Positions 47,791-60,289 of a stretch of 64,000 nt of DNA are shown here, one piece after another (the stretch's first letter is position 1; the number at the start of each line of letters is the position of its first letter). The notes beneath the pieces were generated by a model, which saw nothing but the letters and a program-made list of their open reading frames with translations, did no database searches and was not told the DNA's origin. The translations under genes were made by a program, and so were the position numbers. Location: positions 3,678,261 through 3,742,260 of the forward strand of contig CP137668.1 in NCBI GenBank assembly GCA_037976565.1, in the 5' to 3' direction. This stretch comes from Mesocentrotus franciscanus (Eukaryota > Echinodermata > Echinoidea > Camarodonta > Strongylocentrotidae).

Positions 47791-50700
47791 CCTGGTTAAT
47801 ACCCAAATGACAAATTGTTTTGTTGCTCGTTTCAAAGCCCTTGTTTTAAGAACCCTCTGATGGTAAAACAGTGTCACCTGCTAAATCCCTGATTGAAAAA
47901 TATTATTTGTCATTCTTCCTGCTTACGGACAAGATTATAACCCACTGCCTCCTAAAACTTGGTGGTTACAATGTTAAGCCTAGGGGAATGAGAGAATACA
48001 GGAGTCCATGGGTTAAGCTCCTGCATCAGCCCTCTGGAAAACATGAACTTTAATCCCACCATGTATAATACTCCATGACCCTACAGTATGAGTCACCATC
48101 ATCATAATAACATGATGGGCAATTTATAACTGACCCTACTAATATATCTTTCTCATCTGACAAAACAATAAATAAAAGACCCAAAGACAGTAGCAGTCCA
48201 ACCCGGGCAGAACGCCACTGTTGCAGGGCCTGAGGGGGGACAGAGTCACAAGAATTTATGATCAGCGTCCCGAAAATTGGACGTTGTAAATTAGCGTTGA
48301 TGAATTGTCCCGAACCTGATGGTGTTCGAGCGGGACGAGGATACGGTCTGTCCAGTCAAAATAAAGCGGTCAACAGGCGTCTGTTTGGGGGTGTGATTGG
48401 AATCAATAGATGAAATTAGGCTAATGAGGTCAAATATTACATCACTTCTCATGAATATTTATAGAAAAAGTGCTGCATGGGTCAGGGTTATAACACCTCG
48501 TGGTGTTGAAACAACTTGTTGGTGCTTTGTCAAAACAAAGCAAGGGCTCATATGCCCACAAGACACTGACCTCAATACATTATCCTATCAAATTTTAGAT
48601 TAATAATAGGAATTCAATTAAACTTTGACAGTTTGATCCACTTTTCAGATTCTATTAATCTATAAATGTTATTAACCTTCTTTTTTAAATTATAAGTTAC
48701 GCAAGTCTTGATGAAAGACTTGCTGTCTCCGGAGCTCTCCTCTATCATAAAACCAAAGCCATTAATTGACTTGGACTCTAAAACAAAATGTAACTTGACT
48801 TTCATGTTTAGTATCAAACCTGCATATTTAAGACGTTTGACGTTTCAAGTCACATTAAATTATAATTTTAATGCACAAGGTCTCAGTTGCTACACCTTGG
48901 TGTACATGTACACGCCTCAACATTGCTCTTGTTATTCTTGGCTACGAATCTATGGTACTTAGCACTTACATGTCAATAATTACGCCAAATTTATTTCTGA
49001 ATGACAGAGATTAATGATTTCCCAGTCACATGAACATAAGTGATTCATCATCAAGACAAGCTCTCAGCAAAAGATGTCTCCAAATGTTCCTGTATTTTTA
49101 GTCCAACCCAGCTCTGACAAGCCTGGCTTGGATGAAAGGCTGCTCCTAGAATCCCTAAATAATCTTCCTCTCATACATACGGTAATACTCTGAAGCACAG
49201 TGCCAAAAAGAGCCGCTCCATCAAAGCTAATTCAAATCCAATTAATTCAACCATCAACAAGACAATCTCTTTCTCATTAGAGCAATGGTCATTACCAATG
49301 GTCACTACCAGTGGTCATCAGGACAATGGCCAGTAGTAATTAATTGATAGATCTGTTCAAGTATCCACTCAGATGGTAGACAGCCGATGAGTCAGAATGC
49401 TCAAATAGTTCCAAATTGAAATGACCTGGGCTTTTCCATGTTTTTCTGATGAATACCTTGGGTTTAAATTGGATGGTCAAACAGACCTATTGATTTGGTT
49501 TGAGTAAGAGAGAGGATATTCTTTTTGCTACAATCTGAGAAACTTTCTTTTCAACAGGTGTGAGAAAGAAAGTTGTTGACTTCTGAATGAATTGACTCCA
49601 GAAATATAGATACAACTGTCCCAAGCTTACTTCAAAATTTAAAATTATATTCAACTGGGAATACAATGGCTGATTTCAGGGGTAAAACGAACGATCAAAT
49701 AAATCTGATGATGTAAATTTCACAACACTAAAAACATGTGTCAGATGACAAAAATTATTATTTGAAGAAACTTCTTTACAAACACATACAGATATACTAA
49801 TTGAACTCATTTAGAGTGTCTAAACATAAGCTGCATTCATTTAATTCTTGAGTGTCAGATACAAAAACAGGAGATAAAATGAAAATTTCCAAGCTAATTT
49901 TTGTCCTACTATGTTGAATTACCGATAGTCTCATAGGCCTCAACATGCACAGTTTCATACCCTATTTTCTGAATTTTTCATTATTCATTATTCATACACT
50001 AACTTCAGGATCACATTTCACATTGATATTTTTAGATGGATCAGTGCAACAGGTCTTAATAAATGATGGCATGGGTGAGCACACTGCCGGCTAAATTTAC
50101 CTCTCTTCATCTCACTGTAAATTGTACATGTATATAAGCCTTGGGGTAGATGCAGGGACGTTATGCTATTCCTAATTTTATTTTTAATGACTCACTCGAC
50201 TAGCCGGTGTTGATTTCACACTGACCAGCTCATTTGCATAAAGTGACCGAAACGCTAGTTTGGAAAGGCCCTTGGGGTGGCTGGGCGTCCAGACGCAGCC
50301 AAGTGGATGCCGACTGCGAAATTCGGCGAGACGTGAGGAGGTTAAAAACATAGGATAGTAAGGAATGGATAGCGCTACTTGTCTAATGTGCCTTTTACAG
50401 AAATCCATCTCATGCTACAGCTCTTATCTAAAATAAAGGAGAGTAGAAGGTTTTTTTTAATTTCAATCTTGTCATTCAAATTAGAAATGTGATATGTTAA
50501 CATCTTCTGTAGATAGTAGGGGAAAGTGAGAAAAGGCTATAGAAAAAAGCCAGAAAGTGGTTATTTATTTCCATATGAAAGTTGAACCTGGCATAAAAAC
50601 TCATGAAAATGATATATTGAAGGTATGAAAATTTATGAACTAAAAATGTGCAACAGAATTGGCTAAAAGAAGAAGGAATAAACGACCCATCTAACAGAAT

Positions 50701-52734
50701 CAATTTTCCGGAAAAAGTTTGTGGACGTGACAGCTTGTATAAATTCTGATGAAGTTATGATAGATTTAATAGAAAACAAAGAGATTGATAGATTAAAACA
50801 TCGAGATGAAAAAGGGCTGAATCAAAATCTGCAGAGCTAAATAGAAATGCTACATGAGCAGAGAAGACTAAAAGAGAAGGAATAATAAGAAGGATAAGAA
50901 AAAAGTAAAAATTAGTATATTTATTTAGAATAGCTAAATTAGAGGATACAGATAGCTGGCACTATCTAATGGCACTCATCTCTCAAAACGTGCCCTTCTC
51001 CTCATTCATAAAAAGAAGTCACCTAGTCTAGACCATCAGAACCATTTCTATTTCTTACCAGATTCTTACAACCTCTTTCATTAAAAAAACAGCCTTCAAT
51101 GAGCAATGAACAACAAAAATAGATATCATTTGCATTCGGCTCTTTGTGTGTATTGTTCATTTATAAACTTAGCTCTTAATTTTTGCCTGTTTTGAATAAT
51201 AATCTTGAAATATTAGTACCAACATTATCTCTAAGCTGATTCCACAACTAATGAAGATTTGAAATGCTTCTTTTAGATTTTCAATGTCTTTCTCCATGGT
51301 TCGACCCTTACCCCCTTGTTGCTGAATTTCATTGTACTTTGCGTTAGAATGCCCAGTTTTCTTTCAAAAAGTATCACGATATAACACTGAAAAGTGTTTA
51401 GTGATGTAGACTAGATGTTAGCTATGGTAGTAGGGCACGTGTCTACGTAGCATTTTAATGCTGCCATTATCATTTCAAGAACTTGAGAATCAGATAGTGT
51501 GTGGTGAATAATTAATGTACTCCCGCCAGCGACCAGTGTTGCTTGCGATTTAAGCATATACCTGGGGACGACATCACAACAGAGCATTTGTATAGATCTC
51601 ATGCCTACTGAAGTGCATTTGCTTTCGTGTGCATAACTTTCTCATTTTCTATACCTTCAGAGAAATTCTTAATCAAGGTACACATGTTTCTTTTCATGGG
51701 AAAGGATAATGCAATATTCATATATAAATACAAACACTGGTGAAAGGGGTTGAAAGGAATCTTGAGAAGTTTTTTGAGGCAATGGAGAGCTTCTTATATC
51801 CCAAATGTGTATTAATGTAAGGCACAAGACCTCAAATTTACCCAAAAAGTTTTTACAAAAATGCATGTAACATGTATTTCAAATGCTGAATAATCCCTTT
51901 AAATCTAGATGTTTGACAAGATTGCTATCAATTGAAGCAAATAGCCCATGAAATTAGAAGAAAATAATACTTTGATAAAATCAAAGAAATTATTGGAGAG
52001 AAAGAAAGAAAGAAAAGATAAACTGCATTGAAAGGAATAATCCATGTTTTTGCACATCCAAATTTTATCTACAAATCATATTCTCATCATCATGATTATT
52101 TTGCTAAAAAATATCTTTGTCCCATCTTGGCAAATAGAATGAGATCGATAGGCACGCCAATTTCATGGCAGATAATTCATTGAAGTAGTTTACACTGCCA
52201 CCAGATACTCTTGCTACGTGAGAATCTTGCCAATTTGAGGTCTCCCTTGCTCCATCTTGTCGCAGTAAACGCTTGTTCAAATTTACCGAGTATCTTCCAC
52301 CAGGGTTTGTATCACCATGGAAACAGATAGCATCATCATTAAAATATTGGTATCAGGGGGATGGAGAGTGCTACAAAACCACTTGACCACTTGCCCTGGG
52401 CAACCAAACTATGTGGCCAGTCACACAAACCCTATACACACTTGGCCGTAGTCAGCAAGCAAAGTGATACAACTTTATAATCTTGTCCATAACATGGGCA
52501 GCGAGTACCACCCAAGATCATAAACGCTCAGTCGTAACCTAGTAGCAGAGACAAGGCTGAATAAATGGTTGCACAGTTGGTGAATTAATTGTTTGATGAT
52601 AGTTATGCAGCATCCTACAATAAAGCAGTTTGTGTTATGAGTTCACTACTAGGTAACAGGTAAGAATATGAATCTCATACACAACATAATGGGGAAAACA
52701 CAAATTGAAAGCAAAAAGGAAATGGGGAGAGAGA

Positions 52735-52852
52735 GGGGGAGGGTGCAGGCAGAAAGAAAGAGAGAGAGGGAGAGAGAAATAGAAATAGAAAGAGAGAGAG
52801 AGAGAAATAGAAACAGAAAGAAATAGAAAGAGAGAGAAAGAAATAGAAAGAA

Positions 52853-52882
<30 letters not shown>
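52735..52882. repeat. (GA)n-rich microsatellite
   Basis: About 150 bp of GAGAGA with AAATAGAAA interruptions. On the minus strand it produces a Ser/Leu/Phe-rich open frame that is an artefact. Confidence 0.93.
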
Positions 52883-52883
<1 letters not shown>

Positions 52884-54109
52884 TTGGGGAGCTACATCAT
52901 ACCTGCAGTGGCTCATTGGGCCTAACATTATTGATACCCATTTATCATATTTGAGATGAGCCTTTTACCTCATTAAGATTCATTCTCATATCGCACTATA
53001 CAATGCCTCCAGACATACCATTTAATCACAGAACATGAGCACCCATCCTGACGCCTCTCCTTTGCCTTCCTTAACTCATTAAACATTCCTTTACATCCCT
53101 CGTAATCGGACCCGACCAACGCCCCAATTTATATCTAAATCAATCCTTGCAACACGAGAGTGCAAATGGCATAGTGAAAGAAATTAAGCCCTCAAATATA
53201 GGCCACAACACTTGTAGCACGCCGCATCATTTCTGAACCTTATTTGAGGCATCATTAGAAGAGGGGGAAACAGGGCGCTGGTAAAGCGTGTTACGGAAAT
53301 GGGGAGCGAGTCGGCTTTATGGGAGGGTGGCGTCGCCGAGACTGGAGGAATTTTCCGCACTGGGATGTCATCGGACACCGCCAACGACCAGTATTGCGCC
53401 TCAAATTACATGACTTCAGCCTGTAATACATCATTAGCAATCGAGCACAATGAGGTTTAATGGAAAGCCCCAATGCCATAGTTTTAGGACATACTCTGCT
53501 TCTATTTGTTTACTCCAGTATTGAAGCTCTTTAACTCATTCGCTTCTTACCGGGATGATAACACTAGCTTCTTTGAAGTTTCTGCATAGGAGGGTCTAAG
53601 TTTCTTGCTTTTATTATCAGAACAGAGAGTTTTCATTCTTGTGTTTCATGTTTCAGAGTAAAAATGAGGTCAACTCCACGCTAAAGCTAATAGCTAAATT
53701 TGCTTGCCTGATTCATAAGCTGTTTGCATAAATGTGTAAAAATGTCCTTTAGATAATTACACATTTGAGTAAGCCTGGCAATTATAATGTTACAAGTAAA
53801 TAAATATTTGATCAGAAATAGAAACCTTGTTTCAGACATGTATTCTGGATTGTTGGTATTTAGAGAAGAGAATTCAGCCTTTGATTATTACACCATTTTC
53901 TGCCTAATTTTTAAAGGACAAATTGGATACTCGCCATGTTTCCTCAAGGCATTTAAATATTTAACTCTTTATTCAATGCAAAAAGAAATCCCAGGATTGC
54001 AGCATTGTTTCTGTATTATGTTCCATACATGATCAATCTAAATGTGACATAAGTCCACTGTGTCAGTTAACTGTTTGATCAACATTGACCATGTAGCATA
54101 CTAACATAC

Positions 54110-54131
54110 TATATATATATATATATATATA
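54110..54131. repeat. (AT)n microsatellite
   Basis: Eleven AT units. Confidence 0.93.
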
Positions 54132-55317
54132 ACAAGTACCCACTCAAATATTGTTTAATGAAAGTATCAAATAACATCATACATACGAGTAGCTCTACTT
54201 TATATCAACATCAAAGCTGGAAAGCAAAGCATGCAATTTGTTCACCCGTAATTCAAATACAGCCATCTCAGAACCTACTTGAATCAAATACCCTCAACAC
54301 TTCAGACGTGACAAGTTAAACCATCCAAGAAGACACTGCTGCAATATTTTTAACGTAAAATGAATTTCAAGAGGCAATTTGTAGGGTTAAGGAAAAAAAT
54401 ACAGACAAAGCTATCAGGAACAATGGCCCTTAAATGCATACTCATAAATTAGAGTTGCAACATTTAAAAAAAAATGCATAATAATCCCAACCCATCTCAT
54501 TTATTTTGCTATGGTAGTTTCTAAAAAATGGCTTTCTGCCTCAAATATGAAAGTGCCTGAAAACATAACAGGCCACTTGACTGCAACCGTAATGAAAAGC
54601 CTTTCCCACATCGAGGTTAATCGACAAGAAATTGTAGATATTTGGGTCAAAAATAGAATCTTGATGCTTGCAAACGAGGATGCTGAGAATATAGGTAAAT
54701 TGGATTATGATGACAGAAGCTGCCTGGAATTCAAGTCTCATTTCTCCTACACATGGGCACCACCAGAAAGGTCAAATCTACTTCATCCTTCAAAGGTAAA
54801 CATCAATAGCATAAAAAGTGTGTACAAATTTACCTTCAATGGTTATAATTTCTCACCCGATACAAGCTGCGACATTAATGCTCATTAACACATTTTGTAA
54901 AAATGACTTGATTTGCAACAATCCGCTTTTATATCCCATGCAAAATGTTATAGGGCTGCGTCCGATAGTCATCAACGACGGTTTTATACTTGCCGTTTTG
55001 CAGTTAGACTCGTTAACCAGGCAACAGCGCCCAGCAATATTTTTCGACGAACGACTGTAGCGCCAGGTTACTTTGGCCATACACACAGGGGCAGATCAAA
55101 GATTTTACAAGGGGGTGAGAGGAAGCTTGAAATGTACGAAATTGCGAGCACGAAGCCTTTACGTGGATGCGGGCCCCGGAAATCTTAGTCTTTTGGTAGA
55201 TTCTGAGGCATATTTGAATTCGTAAACAGAATAGTATGGGAATATTTTTTTTTCGGAAGACAAAAGCGTGCGCCCCCAGGCATCCACTGTATCCGACCCG
55301 ACACCGAACACATGGGG

Positions 55318-55442
55318 TGGTTTCTCGAAACCGTCATTAAGGCTGACTTTTTAGATATCGTATTGGAACGTGTGTTATAGAATTAACACGTGTATCTATA
55401 TAATGTCCACGAACTTAGACTTATGACAGTTTCGAGAAACAG
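55318..55442. mobile_element. small palindromic element with TTTCTCGAAAC ends
   Basis: TTTCTCGAAACCGTCATTAA on the left faces TTATGACAGTTTCGAGAAAC on the right. Inside, ACGTGTGTTATAGAATTAAC then ACGTGT forms a second inverted pair. About 125 bp in all, so it could fold nearly end to end. No second copy in the window and no clear target duplication. It borders the CpG-rich patch. Confidence 0.65.
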
Positions 55443-55680
55443 GCACTCGCTCTGAAACGGGCGCTCAGCTCGGATCTGACCGGCCGCTCTGCCACGGCAG
55501 CCCGGGCTCTCAGCTCTAGCTCTCGATCGAGTGAGATCCGTCGCATCGTTCAGCTATCTCTCTTCGCTTCTCGTTCACGAACACTGTTGCCCGACGTACT
55601 GAAACAACTAGACCACAGTAGTATCGACATCGATATAGTCTAGGTCTCTATTATGTGCTCAGCCGTCTGATTAAGGTAGG
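55443..55680. promoter_or_regulatory. CpG-rich patch, candidate promoter or untranslated first exon
   Basis: This is the GC- and CpG-richest stretch of the window (CGGGCGCTCAGCTCGGATCT, GACCGGCCGCTCTGCCACGG, CGATCGAGTGAGATCCGTCG), in otherwise AT-rich DNA. On the plus strand it ends in AAG followed by GTAGGT (55676-55682), a reasonable splice donor, which would suit a non-coding first exon of a plus-strand gene. On the minus strand a 42-codon frame starts at 55546 (MRRISLDRELELRARAAVAE), read toward the NCKAP5-like gene. The patch is therefore also positioned to be that gene's promoter. Neither option is established. Confidence 0.3.
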
Positions 55681-56535
55681 TTCCACAGTATCACCGTCTT
55701 TAATCATTTCTTTTATAAATCTAACTTGCTACGCATTTCAAATGGAAATGATAGCCCTACCACTAGTAGTACTAGTAGTACCAGGTGCGCCGGGCCGGGC
55801 CCGGCAGGGATGTCCCGATGCCTATGGTAGACATCACGAACCCTGTCCCTGGTTTTGCCCACACATAGCTGCATTACTATCCTATCCTGGCTGAGTATCA
55901 AACACTGTTCTATTAATTCTCAACATTTCTAACACCGCTGTATAAAACTCAACTGATTTCACTCAAAATCGTTACTTTATTTTAGTGACAATTGATGACA
56001 ATTCTAAATAGGTCTATTAAAATGGCAGTAAATTGAGTAAAATATAATTTTCAACTTATCGATGTTAGAATTTAGAAAGAATAATTTGAAAATTCAAATC
56101 GCGAGTCTACTGTCATGTCAAACTTGCCGATCAGCCACATCGTATTCATTGTGTGCATTAGTGTGCAATTGTGTGCAATGTGTGTATTGTGTGTAATTGC
56201 TGCCTCTCGGCACGTAGCTAGTAGTAGTACAGGGCTAGACTAGAGGTCAATACGCATTAGCATTGACTCTCTTTGCTGGAGTGGTTCTGCCCTGCAGGCC
56301 TGGGTGGAATACGATATAAAATATCAAAAACCGTGACGCTAATGATTGCATTTTAGGCGTGGACTTTATGTAAGGTAGCATATGACGTCCAAATCAAATT
56401 TCTTAATATCTATAATCTCGCCATGACCCATATGTGCATGAACTTTTCACACGTACACTGTGTGTCATCATGCATCCTCAGCTTATGGTGGCCGCTAGGA
56501 CGCAGGTATATGACATTGATATCACTTAGCCTTAA

Positions 56536-56941
56536 AGATATAGACCAGTTTTGGAAACGCCTCCCCTCTCAAAAAAAATTAAATGGAAGCTCTCATTACC
56601 AATAATGTAAAAGAATAGGCCTATGTTTTGACTAATACGTGATAATACAAATTTTGCCGGGAAACCGGCTAATTGATATATTTGGTAAATTATTATATCT
56701 ATTTGGACCAGATAGATATCGCGCACGTGTCGCGTAGTCCCATATACATCTTTACAGTGTACAGTGCTTGTAACTTTACCAAGACTGGGCCAAATTTCTT
56801 ATCATTTTGATGTTTCCAGAACCTTGCAGTACACACCAATACTTATACATGAATGCTACATGTAGATGATCAACCTTTTCTGATCGATTCCACAACGTTT
56901 CTTTCACAATGCAATCGCATGACCAGAACTGGTCTTTATCT
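56536..56941 (+). mobile_element. TTAA-flanked MITE family 2, full-length copy
   Basis: About 406 bp between TTAA at 56532-56535 and TTAA at 56942-56945. The left end AGATATAGACCAGTTTTGG is the inverse of the right end CCAGAACTGGTCTTTATCT. The interior includes GATATCGCGCACGTGTCGCG and CAATCGCATGACCAGAACTG. The second copy at 61242-61832 lacks the left end. The right-hand TTAA is also the left flank of the family-3 repeat at 56946. Confidence 0.85.
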
Positions 56942-56945
56942 TTAA

Positions 56946-57310
56946 AGGCACCATTTAACAATGTTAAATCTGAGATACAGCACGGCCCTACGTGTTATCA
57001 GTGTTTGTGATATGGTGTAATATTGAAGCCCTAAAAAAATTACGCTTCAAAATGATCATGAAGTGCGTCAAAAAGGTAAAAATCTTTTAGTTTGAGTGAC
57101 CATTTTTTATCATACTCATTGTCCCCAATAGACTGTAGTGTACACCTGTATGTAATAAAAAGACCGTTAGGAAAACAATAAATGAAATTTTGATTTCCAA
57201 TCATAAATATCTTGATAATCAGACAGCTAGGCAATCGGCTTGTAAAGTCATGGGATTCCTGACTGACCTAAAGATTTATAATTATGATTGCAGCATGAGC
57301 TAAATCCAGG
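56946..57310 (+). mobile_element. dispersed repeat family 3, copy 2
   Basis: Begins right after the TTAA shared with the MITE at 56536-56941 (AGGCACCATTTAACAATG) and parallels 46103-46440 up to the CTAAATCCAGGA segment, where the two diverge. It carries small insertions relative to copy 1 (for example TACACCTGTATG). Confidence 0.7.
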
Positions 57311-57493
57311 ATTTTGTTTCAGAATCTGAGGCAATGTTACGAATCACTTAATTGACATCCGTATACCCTATCAAGAGTGAAAATTGATATAATACCCCCT
57401 TCACATACACAGATATTTCTTTTGAGTCCTTACGGATCGCCAACTCGTCAATCACAAGCATCTGTAAATAACTCGCTGGTATACTGTACATGT

Positions 57494-58640
57494 ACATGTA
57501 GGTATGGGCTCGTCAAATTGGCTGAATCAGTAAACTAATGTCCCTAGGACAACCTTCCCATTTGTTCCAACACAGAATGATTAAAATTAAAAAAAAAATA
57601 AAAAAACACACATATGACTCAGGAGGTTCTTTATCTTTAGACGATGTATCTCATCTCATCTCATCTGTCCCGTAGTCTGGCTGACCGTTGGGGCACCACT
57701 GTAGATTTTACAACCAGCTTCCTCCACTCCTCGCGGTTCTCAGCTTTCCGCCGTATGATGTTCTCCATTCTTTGATGTTGTCTTCTCATCGTTTCCTCTG
57801 CCTCTTCGTCTCCCTCCTTGTACTGCTCCCTGTAGGATAGTCTTGGCCAGTCCAGATGATCGTGTGACATGCCCGTACCACTTCAGTTTGCGTCTTTTAC
57901 TGAAGTCAGGAGGTCTTCATACGGCCCGATGGCGTTTTCAATTCTGGTTTTCACCACCTCATTGGTTATGTGATCTCTATACGAGATAACAAGGAGTTTG
58001 CGGAAACATCTCATCTCCAGCGCCGGTATCCTTCTTCCAATGTCTGCTATTATGGTCCATGTTACACATGCATACAAAAATATGGATATGACCAGGAGCG
58101 CATCAGTCTGATATTGGAGCTGATGGCGATGTTTTCCGGTCCAAATGACTTTTAGTTTGGTCACTGCAGCTGTGGTCTGGGCTATCCTGGAGAGTACTGC
58201 GAGCTTAGATCCCTCATCTGATACTATAGCTCCCAAATATTTAAAGCTACGGACTGTCTCCTGCAGTTTCTTGTTATTTATGGTAATGTCGGTGCCATTG
58301 GTGTTATTTGTCATCAACCGGGTCTTTTCTGCACTGATCTGCAATTCTGCATGCTATATGACGTGGAGGTCTTTTCAAGGTGATTTACGATGTATGTACA
58401 TGAATAAATAAACTGCTAATCAACTACAAAAACATGTCCACAAGGAAGAGGGCACTTGGGAGTAATTTGTGTAAACAACAAACAGGATAGTTATCCATGT
58501 GTAAATCACATTCACAATCCATGTACCAAATTGCCAATTTGAGATTCACATTTCTTCAGTGATCTTACTTTTCATAAATTCATGACTCTCTTTATTATTA
58601 GTGGTCTTATTTATTTCAAACTTTTGCCATTCTGTTGAGT
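57494..58640. repeat. duplicated block, copy A, interrupted by a retrotransposon
   Basis: Copy A starts ACATGTAGGTATGGGCTC and ends near AAACTTTTGCCATTCTG. It parallels copy B at 59256-59654 on both sides of the retrotransposon at 57650-58386, with shared stretches such as CATTTGTTCCAACACA, AATGTCCACAAGGAAGA-GGCAC (allowing gaps) and ACCAAATTGCCAATTTGAGA. The block is non-coding. Confidence 0.85.
57650..58386 (-). pseudogene. 5'-truncated non-LTR retrotransposon, reverse transcriptase C-terminus
   Basis: On the minus strand this encodes the part after the polymerase active site of an endonuclease-reverse-transcriptase polyprotein. Recognisable segments are AEKTRLMTNNTNG, SFKYLGAIVSDEGSK, SRIAQTTAA, LVISIFLYACVTW, LEMRCFRKLL, YRDHITNEVV, then KLKWYGHVTRSSGLAK and finally EWRKLVVKSTVVPQRS. 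The catalytic YxDD region and everything upstream are absent (5' truncation). The frame shifts at least near 58344, near 57880 and again before the last segment, so it is dead. The stop codon lies inside a tail that reads (ATGAG)n on the minus strand, with essentially no 3' untranslated region. The 9-bp ACGATGTAT flanks it at 57641-57649 and 58387-58395 as a target-site duplication. The clade is not certain. Confidence 0.9.
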
Positions 58641-58710
58641 TATTCTTTGTTTGTTTGTTGTTGTTGTTGTTTTTTTTTTTTGGGGGAGCTTTCTTCCAAA
58701 TGCACATGTT

Positions 58711-59034
58711 ATGCCAAATAACCCAAATTATTTGTTTTTCGTCTGGATTTTTTTTTAATGGAGGAGGCAGGGCATTACTATTTACTATTTGTATTTTTGG
58801 GGTATTTTTCCCAAGATGGCCGCCATGCTAAATATAGCTGGTCGAGGTAAATTTATTCACAGATATTGTGCTATTTGAGTATACTGATGCAATGTATGAC
58901 AAAACAAATGATTTGTATCATTTTAGAAGCTAAAAATACTTACTGTATATCACAGCTTTTTTTTTAGTAAAAAAGGAGGCGGCGGCCAGACGGGAAGTGG
59001 GCAGGGACATGTGGGACTGTGGCATGAATTCACT
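58711..59034. mobile_element. diverged relative of the TA-flanked MITE at 18782-19195
   Basis: Shares ATGCCAAATAAC at the left, GGAGGAGGCAGGGCATTACT, CCAAGATGGCCGCCATGCTA (with one or two changes) and GAGTATACTGATGCAATGTA then TGACAAAACAAATGATTTGT. The right end is different or decayed (TGTGGCAT facing the left ATGCCA). It lies between the two copies of the duplicated block. Confidence 0.75.
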
Positions 59035-59255
59035 GCTGCACCAGTGAAAAACAGACACCATAATCTCCCTAATCGAAGCAAGATTTAATATACCTAAAGT
59101 TAAAGGAAATCCACCCTATTCTCTAGTATTAGCAAACGACCAGTAGAAGGCAGAAAATCTTAGAAGCAGACTGGGGAAAATTTGAATTAAATTTAAATCA
59201 GACTAAAAGTGACAAAGTTACACATTTTTGAAGTTGTAAATTTGTAATCATTAAA

Positions 59256-59654
59256 ACATGTAGGTATGGGCTCTTCAAATTGGCTGAATCAGTAACATCT
59301 CTAGGATGTAGTGGCGGACAACTTTTCCATTTGTTCCAACACACACACAGAATGACTAAAATTTCAATAAAATAACAACAACATTTGACTCGGAAGGTTC
59401 TTTAATATCTTTAGAGGACCTACAAATAAACTGATATCCACAACAACAAAAATGTCCACAAGGAAGAAGGCACTTAGGATTAATTTGTGTATACAACAAA
59501 CAGGAGAGTTATCCATGTCTACATCACAATCTATGTACCAAATTGCCAATTTGAGATTCACATTTATTTAGTGATCTCATATTTCATACATTCATAACTC
59601 TCTTAATCTCTTATTATTGGTCTGATTTGTTTCAAACTTTTGTCATTCTGTTTC
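59256..59654. repeat. duplicated block, copy B (uninterrupted)
   Basis: Roughly 400 bp, the homologue of copy A without the retrotransposon. At the insertion point it runs straight through CTTTAGAGGACCTACAAATA, so it records the pre-insertion arrangement. Confidence 0.82.
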
Positions 59655-60289
59655 TCTTAGAGTGTATTTTTTAAAACCCAATTCAGGGGCTCTGTTTATC
59701 TATGAATGGTCAATCCCTGCTATTAATACTAGTACACAAGACATATTGAAGCCTCTTCAACAGGTACATTTTGTAAAGCAATGTTGGAGTACACCTCCAG
59801 TCAAAACTCTTCTTCAGAGTATTTAGGATGAAATGAATCCAAGATCCAAGAACTGCTGTGAGTATTCTCAAATTTGTGTGTGAGTTTTGACAAGGGAACT
59901 AAATCACCAGCCCCAAAACAGACTCAAAATTTCACTTGATTTAATAATGTGACATAGATCCAAGTTATGGAATTGTATGGAAATAAGATCCTTAATCATG
60001 AAAAGGATTTTTATTTTGTAATTTGTGAGATTTTTCTGGTGTTTTTACCGCTTCAACGAAGAGGTAGGCCACCATAAAAATTGACACAGCCCCAATTATT
60101 AATGATTTCCTGTTCTTTGGTTGCTTATTCTTTATAAACAATGGAAGGTATTTGTAGGCAACTGCTCAGCTCTGTGAGTGAGTTTATTTCATTTTTGTTT
60201 TCTTATATTTTTATGTAAAACATGACCACCATTCGCAGTCATGAGGTGATATGAATGAGAAAATAAAGATATACATACTTCATTGTAAA

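Noticed and set aside
54511..54888. 125-codon plus-strand frame with ordinary amino-acid composition
   Set aside because: Looks more protein-like than most, but I recognise no family, see no splice partners, and one frame of this length in 64 kb of stop-poor intron is not surprising.
59780..59826. Candidate upstream exon ending in a Trp-Arg codon pair at a GTGTAC donor
   Set aside because: The frame contains stops a few codons upstream and the peptide does not resemble the family's QLEEQH segment.
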